From Rubrobacter sp. (lineage in GTDB: Bacteria > Actinomycetota > Rubrobacteria > Rubrobacterales > Rubrobacteraceae): 7,394 nt of DNA. Positions within the stretch are counted from its first letter, which is position 1; each line of letters begins with the position of its first letter. Location of the stretch: contig JADDKG010000301.1 in NCBI GenBank assembly GCA_020253895.1, positions 1 through 7,394 on the forward strand, in the 5' to 3' direction. The position numbers and the translations under genes were made by a program. Of this stretch, positions 1 to 4,837 are shown one piece after another. Below the pieces are notes generated by a model. The model was not told the origin of the DNA, searched no databases, and saw only the letters and a program-made list of their open reading frames with translations.

Positions 1-1
1 C

Positions 2-1516
2 CGCGGGGCCGGCATAAGCACCGCCGGGCAGGGGGTGGGGAGGCTTCTCGGGTACCTCACCCAGATCCTCATAGCCCGCCTGTTCGGGCCTGCCTCCTAC
101 GGGTTCTACACCGCTGGCGTGGCGGCGCTCAACCTCGCCCAGATCATCTCCCGCTTCGGGATGGAGAACGGGGTCGTCCGCTACGTGGCCCACTACCGGG
201 CCCGGGGGGACGACTCGCGGGTGCGGGGCACCATCATCCAGGCGGTGGGCGTGGCCTGCCTGGTGAGCCTGGTTCTCTCGGCGGTCATGTTCTTCGGGGC
301 GGATTTCATGGCCGGCTGGTACTACAAGGAGCCCACCATGGCCACCGTGCTCCGGGCCTTCGCCGCGGTGCTCCCCTTCTTCGTGTTCATGATGATGGTG
401 CTGTGGGCGACCCAGGGCTTCCAGACCGTCACCTACGCCGCCTACGTCCAGCAGATAATCCGGCCGGCGCTCTACCTCTTGCTGGTCCCGGCCTTCTACC
501 TCATCTCCGACGGCATCGTGGGGGTGGTCGCAGCCTACGGGCTCTCCATGCTCCTCGGCGGAGCGGTCGCCGTCTACTTTCTTTGGCGGCTCTTCCCCGG
601 GATCTTCGACCCCAAGATCAGGCCCAAGTTCGAGACCAGGGCCCTCTTCTCCGTCTCCGTGCCCATGAGCATCTCCACCGGGGCCCAGTACCTCAACACC
701 TGGTCGGCGACCTGGATCCTCGCCTACTTCGCCGCCGGGGCCCCGGTGGGGATCTTCAACGCCGCGGCCCGCACCGCCACCTTCTCCACCATCGTCCGGT
801 TCGCCTTCAGCGGCATCTTCTCGCCCATCATCTCCAGCCTGCACGCCCAGGGAGACCGGCAGAGCATGGGGCGGCTCTACAAGGACATCTCCCGCTGGAT
901 CTTCATGGGGGCCTTCGCCATCTTCATGGTCATCCTGCTGCTCTCGCACGAGATCCTCGCCCTCTTCGGCGGCGACTTCACCGCCGGCTGGGCCGCCCTG
1001 ATCCTGGTGGCCTTCGCCCAGCTCTACAGCTCCTCGGTGGGGCCGATCCCGAGGATGCTGGCGATGACCGACAACCAGAACGTGGTGATGTTCGCCACCG
1101 CCACCGCCGCCCTGGTAGGGGTCGCGGTGAGCACGCTGCTGGTGGGGCTCGCCTCCACGCCGGAGGCCAAGATCCTGGGCGCCGCGGTCGGGATGTCCTC
1201 CGCGATCATCTCTGAGAACACCCTGACGCTCGCCGCCGTCCGGCGCCGCCTCGGCTTCTGGCCCTACAACGCCGAGTGGCTCAAGCCGCTGGCGGCGGGT
1301 CTTCTGGCCGCCGGTGCCGCCTACCTGCTGGGGCTTGCGCTCCCCTTCTCCGCCGCCATCCCCACCATAGGGGTCGTGGGGGCGGCCTTTGGCGCCGTCT
1401 ACCTGGCGCTGCTTCTGCTCTTCGGGCTCTCGCCGACGGACAGGGAGTTCGTCGCCGCCTTCTGGAACGTTGCGAAGCGCTACCTGCGGAGGGGTGCGAG
1501 GCGTGGAGGGGCTTAG
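2..1516 (+). CDS. Polysaccharide flippase (Wzx/MurJ-like, MOP superfamily), 5' partial
   Basis: This is a multi-pass membrane protein of the MOP exporter superfamily, which flips lipid-linked glycans or polysaccharide repeat units across the cytoplasmic membrane. The frame is open from base 2. The codons before the first GTG (35-37) read as the family's N-terminal helix (GAGISTAGQGVGRLLGYLTQ, then ARLFGP-YG), so the true start lies upstream of the window and a start at 35 would cut that helix. About 504 residues are visible, with some 12-14 hydrophobic segments spread over the whole length. A short basic tail (RRGARRGGA) ends at TAG 1514-1516. Wzx-type proteins are usually 420-500 residues, so little is missing. 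The sulfotransferase gene starts inside the last codons, implying one transcript and a role in surface-glycan export. The substrate cannot be read from the sequence. MurJ (lipid II flippase) is the alternative, but the sulfotransferase context favours a polysaccharide flippase. Confidence 0.88.
   Translation, partial: RGAGISTAGQGVGRLLGYLTQILIARLFGPASYGFYTAGVAALNLAQIISRFGMENGVVRYVAHYRARGDDSRVRGTIIQAVGVACLVSLVLSAVMFFGADFMAGWYYKEPTMATVLRAFAAVLPFFVFMMMVLWATQGFQTVTYAAYVQQIIRPALYLLLVPAFYLISDGIVGVVAAYGLSMLLGGAVAVYFLWRLFPGIFDPKIRPKFETRALFSVSVPMSISTGAQYLNTWSATWILAYFAAGAPVGIFNAAARTATFSTIVRFAFSGIFSPIISSLHAQGDRQSMGRLYKDISRWIFMGAFAIFMVILLLSHEILALFGGDFTAGWAALILVAFAQLYSSSVGPIPRMLAMTDNQNVVMFATATAALVGVAVSTLLVGLASTPEAKILGAAVGMSSAIISENTLTLAAVRRRLGFWPYNAEWLKPLAAGLLAAGAAYLLGLALPFSAAIPTIGVVGAAFGAVYLALLLLFGLSPTDREFVAAFWNVAKRYLRRGARRGGA
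1488..1494 (+). promoter_or_regulatory. Ribosome binding site that fixes the sulfotransferase start
   Basis: GGAGGGG lies 8 nt before GTG 1503, inside the last codons of the flippase. It selects this GTG over an in-frame upstream start at 1389, which would add 38 residues of arginine/serine-rich sequence with no family resemblance. Confidence 0.7.
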
Positions 1517-2429
1517 GGTCCTCTACATCGCCGGGCTCGGCCGCAGCGGGAGCACCATCCTGGCCAACTCGCTCGGCCAGGTGGAGGGCTTCTTCTCGGC
1601 GGGCGAGCTGAACTTCATCTGGAAGCACAACGTGCTGGAGAACCGTCTGTGCGGCTGCGGCACCCCCTTCCGGGAGTGCCCGGTGTGGCAGGAGATCTTC
1701 CGGAGGGCCTTTGGCGGGATGGACGCGGTGGACGCCCGGCGGATGATCTCCCTCCAGGCCTCGGGAGCCCGCACCCGCCACGTCCTCCCCATGCTGGTGC
1801 CCGCCGGGAGGCGGCGCATCGCCTCCCGGCTGCGGGAGTACCTCGCGAACACCGGCCGGCTCTACCGGGCGATGGCCGAGGTCACCGGAAGCCGGGTCAT
1901 CGTCGACTCCTCCAAGGAGCCCGCCTACGGGTACGCGGTGGGCATGATCCCGGGCGTAGACCTGCGGGTGGTCCACCTGATCCGGGACCCCCGCGCAGCC
2001 GCCTACTCCTGGCTCCGGAAGAAGGAGCAGCCGGACAGCGAGACGCGGCGGTACATGTTCCGCATGGGCCCCGGGCGGAGCGCCGTTCTCTGGGATGCCT
2101 GGAACCTCTCCGCCGAGGCGCTGTGGCGGGGGCGAAGCTACCTGCGGCTCCGCTACGAGGACTTCGTCGCCGCGCCCGGTCCGGCCCTCCGCTCCGTCCT
2201 GGACTTCGCCGGCGAGCCGGAGGCCCCGCTCCCACTCGTGGGCGAGCGGGAGGTGAAGCTCGGGGTGAGCCACACCGTGAGCGGCAACCCAAACCGCTTC
2301 GAGACCGGCGCGGTGGAGCTCCGGCCCGACGAGCGGTGGCGGAGCGGGATGGCCCCCCGCGACAGGGCCCTCGCCACCGCGCTGACCCTGCCGCTCCTGC
2401 CGCGCTACGGCTACCCGCTCACAGGCTGA
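1503..2429 (+). CDS. PAPS-dependent sulfotransferase (Sulfotransfer_3-like)
   Basis: This 308-aa soluble enzyme is predicted to transfer sulfate from 3'-phosphoadenosine 5'-phosphosulfate to an acceptor hydroxyl or amine. After a short beta strand (LRVLYIA), the P-loop-like 5'-phosphosulfate motif GLGRSGSTIL lies at residues 11-20. VDSSKEP (134-140) follows. The 3'-phosphate motif spans about 158-170, with RDPRA at 161-165 and Ser169. A C-terminal HTVSGNPNRF block (257-266) is typical of bacterial members. Cys50, Cys52 and Cys59 form a CxCG-x-C cluster seen in a subset of this family. Full length is plausible. The start is GTG 1503, set by the GGAGGGG site; it overlaps the flippase end by 14 bp, so translation is probably coupled. 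The context suggests that the exported glycan or a lipid-linked precursor is sulfated, but that acceptor is inference. The 3' end overlaps the convergent oxidoreductase by 11 bp. Confidence 0.88.
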   Translation: MEGLRVLYIAGLGRSGSTILANSLGQVEGFFSAGELNFIWKHNVLENRLCGCGTPFRECPVWQEIFRRAFGGMDAVDARRMISLQASGARTRHVLPMLVPAGRRRIASRLREYLANTGRLYRAMAEVTGSRVIVDSSKEPAYGYAVGMIPGVDLRVVHLIRDPRAAAYSWLRKKEQPDSETRRYMFRMGPGRSAVLWDAWNLSAEALWRGRSYLRLRYEDFVAAPGPALRSVLDFAGEPEAPLPLVGEREVKLGVSHTVSGNPNRFETGAVELRPDERWRSGMAPRDRALATALTLPLLPRYGYPLTG

Positions 2430-2440
2430 AGCTGTAGCGC
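2402..2440. terminator. Hairpin across two convergent stop codons (candidate bidirectional terminator)
   Basis: Bases 2402-2412 pair with 2430-2440 in an 11-bp stem interrupted only by one G-T pair (2409/2433). The 7-bp outer arm GCGCTAC/GTAGCGC is perfect. The 17-nt loop holds both the TGA of the sulfotransferase (2427-2429) and the stop of the opposite gene (2419-2421, read on the minus strand). Neither side has a good U-run, so this may be a weak or Rho-assisted terminator, or a 3'-end stabilising hairpin. Part of the symmetry comes from CGC-TAC codons occurring near the end of both genes. Confidence 0.4.
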
Positions 2441-3018
2441 TGCTCCCTCCAGGGGTCGCCGTAGTTGTGGTAGCCGTTCTGCTCCCAGAAGCCGGGCCTG
2501 TCCTCGCTGAGAAGCTCTATGCCCCGCACCCACTTCGCGCTCTTCCAGGCGTACAGGCGGGGAACCACCAGCCTCAGGGGCCAGCCGTGCTCCGGGGTGA
2601 GGGGCTCGCCGTCGTGGTGGGTCGCGAACAGGGCGTCCTCCTCGTAGAGCTCCTCGAGCGGCAGGTTGGTGGTGTACCCTCCGTCGCAGAAGACCGAGAC
2701 GTAGCGGGCCTCGGGCTTTGGCCCGGCCAGCTCCAGCAGGTGCCTCGCCCGCACCCCGCCCCAGAGGTTGTCCAGCTTGCTCCAGGAGGTGACGCAGTGC
2801 ATGTCCGCCTTCACCTCCACCCGGGGTAGCTCCTCCCACTCCTCCCAGGTGAGGCGCAGCGGGTTCTCCACCAGCCCAACCACCCTGAAGTCCCAGCTCT
2901 CCAGGTCCACCTTCGGGGTGGGGCCGTAGGTCAGCACCGGCCAGCGGTCCCCGACGAGGTACTGCCCCGGCGGGACCCGCTCCCTGCCCCGGGCGGTGTC
3001 TATCTCTATGCGCTTCAT
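2419..3018 (-). CDS. Molybdopterin-dependent oxidoreductase, sulfite-oxidase fold (YuiH-like)
   Basis: This 199-aa protein carries the Oxidored_molyb (sulfite oxidase/YedY-type) domain, which binds a single molybdopterin cofactor and carries out oxygen-atom-transfer redox chemistry. The N-terminal block has PPGQYLVGDRWPVLTYGPTP (16-35). The motif ADMHCVTSWSKLDNLWGGV (71-89) contains Cys75, the expected thiolate ligand of molybdenum. FCDGGYTTNLPLEE (110-123) and a basic-aromatic block YAWKSAKWVRGIEL (156-169) follow, and the protein ends with GFWEQNGYHNYGDPW (177-191). There is no Tat or Sec signal, so it should be cytoplasmic, unlike the periplasmic MsrP/YedY; the length resembles Bacillus YuiH-type proteins. 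The start is ATG 3018, with GGGAGGGAG at 3021-3029. An upstream in-frame ATG at 3033 would place that site inside the coding region. No membrane partner or cofactor gene is adjacent, and substrate and electron acceptor are unknown. Confidence 0.88.
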   Translation of the reverse strand: MKRIEIDTARGRERVPPGQYLVGDRWPVLTYGPTPKVDLESWDFRVVGLVENPLRLTWEEWEELPRVEVKADMHCVTSWSKLDNLWGGVRARHLLELAGPKPEARYVSVFCDGGYTTNLPLEELYEEDALFATHHDGEPLTPEHGWPLRLVVPRLYAWKSAKWVRGIELLSEDRPGFWEQNGYHNYGDPWREQRYSFSL

Positions 3019-3140
3019 GTCTCCCTCCCACATCTGATATGCGGACTCCTCGGGATCACCGGGGCGAGTCTAGCACGCGCCGGTGACGGGCGGCTCCGGC
3101 GGGCCGGGGATAACCCGCCCGGAAGGGTTGCGTCTTGCGG

Positions 3141-3176
3141 CAGGCGGGACCTCAGGCGCACCTGCAGGCGGTTGCC
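3141..3176 (+). repeat. Three direct CAGGCG repeats with exact 12-bp period (candidate operator)
   Basis: CAGGCG occurs at 3141, 3153 and 3165. Each copy begins a 12-bp unit (CAGGCGGGACCT, CAGGCGCACCTG, CAGGCGGTTGCC), and the array ends 7 bp before the TACAAT box. Direct repeats with an 11-12 bp period upstream of a -10 box suit a regulator binding in tandem on one helix face, as OmpR/PhoB-type proteins do. If translation instead began at the in-frame TTG 3135, the units would be Gln-Ala codons, because the period is a multiple of three. The GC-rich background lowers the significance. Confidence 0.4.
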
Positions 3177-3183
3177 GCGGGCG

Positions 3184-3189
3184 TACAAT
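3184..3189 (+). promoter_or_regulatory. -10 box (TACAAT) of the ParB-like operon
   Basis: TACAAT differs from consensus at one base and stands out in GC-rich surroundings. Transcription would start near 3196-3197, only about 7 nt before the GTG at 3204, giving a very short leader. No convincing -35 lies 16-18 bp upstream, where the repeat array sits, which fits activator dependence. Confidence 0.5.
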
Positions 3190-3203
3190 CGGGGTGCAGG
3201 GGC

Positions 3204-3545
3204 GTGAGGGTAGTGGAGACGGAGAGGATCGTGGGCACCGTGGGACGCCGCGCGGACTTCGACGGCTCGTTCATGCCCCTGCGTTCGAGCGTGGCGGGTA
3301 GGTGGAAGCGCGTGGACCTGGCCTTCCTCCGCGGCGAGGACCTGCCGCCGGTAGACCTCTACAAGCTCGGCGACGCCTACTTCGTGCTGGACGGCAACCA
3401 CCGCGTCTCCGTCGCCCGCTACCACGGTGTGGCGACCATAGAGGCCGACGTCACCGGGCTCCGGCCCGCCCGGTCCCGGGCTCGTCGTGTCGACGGTCTC
3501 CGGGGATTCCGCCGCCCGGACGGGGCAGGGGGGAGGGCCGCGTGA
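3204..3545 (+). CDS. Small ParB-like (ParB/Srx N-terminal domain) protein
   Basis: This predicted protein of 113 aa resembles the nucleotide-binding N-terminal domain of ParB/sulfiredoxin-fold proteins. Residues 4-10 (VETERIV) look like the first strand with the usual I/V-pattern. RWKRVDLAFLRGEDLPPVDLYKLGD (33-57) leads to YFVLDGNHRVSVARYHG (59-75), where DGNHR-VSVAR matches the G-x-HR-x-x-A box of the family. The ParB helix-turn-helix and dimerisation domains are absent, so it is not a normal chromosome-partitioning ParB. After about residue 86 the protein turns into an Arg/Gly/Pro-rich tail without family resemblance. The start is uncertain: GTG 3204 is chosen because it lies just after the TACAAT box; GTG 3213 and TTG 3135 are alternatives. 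The stop shares a GTGA overlap with the next gene. Function is unknown; nucleotide binding is family-based inference. Confidence 0.7.
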   Translation: MRVVETERIVGTVGRRADFDGSFMPLRSSVAGRWKRVDLAFLRGEDLPPVDLYKLGDAYFVLDGNHRVSVARYHGVATIEADVTGLRPARSRARRVDGLRGFRRPDGAGGRAA

Positions 3546-3733
3546 GCCCGTGGGTGTTCGCCTACGCGCTTCCGGCCCTGACGCTCACCGTGGTGGGGCT
3601 CGCCCTGCGCCGCGCCTCCCGGGACCCGAGGACCCCGAGGGGCGACGCGGTGCTTATAGACCTGGGGCTCGGGCTGATCGCGGTGGTTGCGTCCGTGCTC
3701 TGGTTGCAGGTGATCGCCCTGGCGTTCTTCTAG
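3542..3733 (+). CDS. Two-helix small membrane protein, unknown function
   Basis: This 63-aa protein has two hydrophobic stretches: residues 3-22 (after MSP, about WVFAYALPALTLTVVGLAL) and about 36-62. They are joined by a short, strongly charged loop (RRASRDPRTPRGD, 23-35), so it should form a membrane hairpin with the basic loop in the cytoplasm. The start is GTG 3542, which overlaps the TGA of the ParB-like gene (GTGA) and is preceded by GGAGG at 3532-3536 with 5-nt spacing. This strong site and the coupled start support it as a real gene despite its size. I do not recognise the family. Its only contextual clue is co-translation with the ParB-like protein. It ends 12 bp from the convergent hydrolase-like gene, a gap too short for a standard terminator. 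Confidence 0.65.
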   Translation: MSPWVFAYALPALTLTVVGLALRRASRDPRTPRGDAVLIDLGLGLIAVVASVLWLQVIALAFF

Positions 3734-3745
3734 GGACGCGCCGGA

Positions 3746-4354
3746 CTACTTAGGCTTCTTACCGAGGCTCACGAACTCGGTCTGCGGCCCGGCGTTGTCG
3801 CCGAGCTCGGGGTCCCGGTACTGGTAGACACCGCGGCAGGTGTGGCCTCCGGTGGTGCGCTTCTCGGTGTAGGAGAGCTTCACGTTGGGGTTTATGGCCT
3901 TGACGAGGGCCTTCTCGTAGGTGGAGAAGGCGGCGCAGGGCTTCACGTCCCAGCCGGGGACGCCGTCGTGGCCCATCCCGCCGAACCAGGGGCAACGGTC
4001 GGCGTTTATGACGTACTGGCCGTCTCTTTGCTCGGTCAGCGTGATCTCGATGTCGAAAAAGCGGTTGGCGAGCATCACGACGTCTACGGTGTCCTTCATG
4101 GTCTTGACGCCGAGCTGCTCCCGGAGGTCGCGCCCCTGCTTCTCGCCGATGCGGGTCATGGCGAGCTTGGCTATCTTCTGGCCGTCGTACCCCAGATCGT
4201 CGGCCGCCCGGATCATCTCGTCGAGGATCACGCCCGTGCCGCTCGCGGCCGCCTTCCACTTATACCAGGAGGGGCCGGGCAGCCCGAGGCGCATGGCGAG
4301 CTTTGCCAGAAAGAGCGGAAGCTTCGGAAGACCGTAGACCTTGAGCCACTTCAT
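3746..4354 (-). CDS. L-2-amino-thiazoline-4-carboxylate hydrolase-like protein
   Basis: This 202-aa protein resembles the ATC-hydrolase-like family (enzymes that open the thiazoline ring on the way to cysteine, plus many members of unknown activity). A basic, partly hydrophobic N-terminus (1-35, KLPLFLAKLAMRLGLPGPSWYKWK) precedes a helical region (44-110). The conserved part has three cysteines: Cys121 in DRCPWFGG, Cys140 in KPCAAFSTYEKALVKAINP (138-156), and Cys173 in GGHTCRGVYQY (169-179). This CP...C...G-x-x-C pattern is what I recognise; true ATC hydrolysis is unproven. The start is ATG 4354, with AGGGAAGGAAAG at 4362-4373 on the minus strand and a TATAAT box at 4391-4396. G+C is visibly lower than in the neighbours (about 64% over sampled lines, one stretch near 53%) and lysine codons are frequent, which hints at a different history. 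It is soluble or membrane-associated through its N-terminus. Confidence 0.7.
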   Translation of the reverse strand: MKWLKVYGLPKLPLFLAKLAMRLGLPGPSWYKWKAAASGTGVILDEMIRAADDLGYDGQKIAKLAMTRIGEKQGRDLREQLGVKTMKDTVDVVMLANRFFDIEITLTEQRDGQYVINADRCPWFGGMGHDGVPGWDVKPCAAFSTYEKALVKAINPNVKLSYTEKRTTGGHTCRGVYQYRDPELGDNAGPQTEFVSLGKKPK

Positions 4355-4390
4355 GGAAAAGCTTTCCTTCCCTCGCCTGCGCTTGAACCC

Positions 4391-4396
4391 ATTATA
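4391..4396 (-). promoter_or_regulatory. -10 box (TATAAT) of the hydrolase-like gene
   Basis: A perfect TATAAT on the minus strand lies 36 nt before ATG 4354. Transcription would start near 4384, giving a leader of about 30 nt that includes the ribosome binding site. The position of a -35 box is taken up by GC-rich inverted repeat sequence, with no TTGACA-like match. Confidence 0.65.
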
Positions 4397-4424
4397 CCGC
4401 CCGGGGGCTATCCGGCCCGGGCGG
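4397..4424. repeat. Perfect 9-bp inverted repeat spanning a stop codon and abutting a -10 box
   Basis: CCGCCCGGG (4397-4405) and CCCGGGCGG (4416-4424) are perfect inverted copies separated by 10 nt. The loop contains the TAG of the upstream minus-strand gene (4408-4410). The inner arm touches the TATAAT box of the next minus-strand gene. In RNA it would form a strong hairpin at the end of the cysteine-rich gene, followed by UAUAAU, which is a poor U-tract. In DNA it occupies the spacer of the next promoter and could be an operator for a dimeric protein. Confidence 0.5.
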
Positions 4425-4761
4425 CGACCCGCCGGTCGAGCAGGGAGAGCAGATCCTGCAGCTCAACCTCGCCGCGGGAGCGGTCCCCGCCGTCCACCCG
4501 CAGCTCCACCTCCGGGGAGTCCGCACGGGGGTAGAACTCGATCCAGCAGGGATCCCCGCCCCCGGCGCAGCAGGGCTGGCTGCAGAGCACGACCTCGGGG
4601 CTGGTCGCGGCCAGCTTCTCGCGGAGCTCCCGGGGCTCAACCACCCGCACCCGCCAGCCGGGCCTGAGCCTGCCTATGGCCCTCCCGATGGCGTGGTTGT
4701 AAGCCCGGGGCCGGATGGCCACCAGAACCGTGGGCCCCTCCTGCCGCTGCGCTCCGGCCAT
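4408..4761 (-). CDS. Cysteine-rich small protein, receiver-like N-terminal half, unknown function
   Basis: This 117-aa soluble protein is not assigned to a named family. Residues 11-63 alternate strand and helix (TVLVAIRPRAYNHAIGRAIG, then WRVRVVEP, then PEVVLCSQP) in the order expected of a flavodoxin/response-regulator-like alpha/beta fold. The usual acidic pocket and phosphoacceptor Asp are not evident, so phosphotransfer is unlikely. The third strand runs into a cysteine cluster CSQPCCAGGGDPC (Cys60, 64, 65, 72), followed by WIEFYPRADSPEVELRV (73-89) and a leucine-rich C-terminal helix. The cysteines could bind metal or act in redox chemistry; this is inference. The ATG at 4759-4761 is chosen because TATAAT at 4768-4773 lies about 6 nt before it, implying a leaderless mRNA. 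A start at 4860 would lie upstream of this promoter. It precedes the hydrolase-like gene on the same strand by 53 bp. Confidence 0.65.
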   Translation of the reverse strand: MAGAQRQEGPTVLVAIRPRAYNHAIGRAIGRLRPGWRVRVVEPRELREKLAATSPEVVLCSQPCCAGGGDPCWIEFYPRADSPEVELRVDGGDRSRGEVELQDLLSLLDRRVAARAG

Positions 4762-4767
4762 CCTTCC

Positions 4768-4773
4768 ATTATA
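4768..4773 (-). promoter_or_regulatory. -10 box (TATAAT) giving a leaderless start at 4761
   Basis: A perfect TATAAT on the minus strand is followed by GGAAGG and then ATG 4761-4759. A transcription start 6-7 nt after the box coincides with the A of ATG, so the message should have no leader. The GGAAGG directly touching the ATG is too close to work as a normal Shine-Dalgarno site. Confidence 0.65.
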
Positions 4774-4775
4774 GT
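4770..4775 (+). promoter_or_regulatory. -10 box (TATAGT) of the methyltransferase, overlapping the opposite -10
   Basis: TATAGT, one base from consensus, shares four bases with the minus-strand TATAAT. Transcription would start near 4782, leaving a leader of about 56 nt before GTG 4838. No TTGACA-like -35 is visible in either direction. Confidence 0.45.
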
Positions 4776-4821
4776 TTCTCCGTGCCGCCTCCGTGCGGCC
4801 CCGCGCTCTTGCCTTCTGCAA

Positions 4822-4829
4822 AGGGAGGA
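4822..4829 (+). promoter_or_regulatory. Ribosome binding site that fixes the methyltransferase start
   Basis: AGGGAGGA ends 8 nt before GTG 4838. It selects this start over the in-frame GTG at 4793, which has no such site, and over the ATG at 4859, which is 29 nt from it. Confidence 0.7.
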
Positions 4830-4837
4830 CGTTTTCC

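Larger units (their letters stand above)
3034..3203. other. Divergent intergenic spacer between oxidoreductase and ParB-like gene
   Basis: This spacer separates two divergent starts and must carry both promoters. For the plus strand there is a clear TACAAT box near its right end. For the minus strand only weak -10-like strings are visible (TAGACT at 3067-3072 and CATATC near 3036-3041), neither with a recognisable -35. A three-copy 12-bp-period direct repeat lies between. I see no small ORF with a convincing ribosome binding site. Confidence 0.5.

Noticed and set aside
35..37. GTG as the true start of the flippase
   Set aside because: The codons from base 2 continue the conserved N-terminal helix of the family with no stop, so the gene begins upstream of the window.
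403..1215. A 270-codon open frame on the plus strand within the flippase
   Set aside because: It is an alternate frame of a membrane protein with strong hydrophobic periodicity. The product is Arg/Leu/Pro-rich with no motifs.
1281..2273. A 330-codon open frame on the minus strand opposite the sulfotransferase
   Set aside because: It is antisense to recognisable flippase and sulfotransferase codons. Its composition is proline/histidine-rich, and it has no ribosome binding site or family motif.
3135..3137. TTG as the start of the ParB-like gene
   Set aside because: A good TACAAT box lies 49 bp downstream of it, no ribosome binding site precedes it, and the added residues have no family resemblance. 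It cannot be excluded fully.
3141..3176. A CRISPR-like or origin-type iteron array
   Set aside because: There are only three 6-bp cores at 12-bp spacing. CRISPR repeats are much longer, and no rep gene or AT-rich region is present.
3734..3745. A terminator between the small membrane protein and the hydrolase-like gene
   Set aside because: The gap is 12 bp, and the best pairing (GCGT 3722-3725 with ACGC 3736-3739) is only 4 bp with no U-tract.
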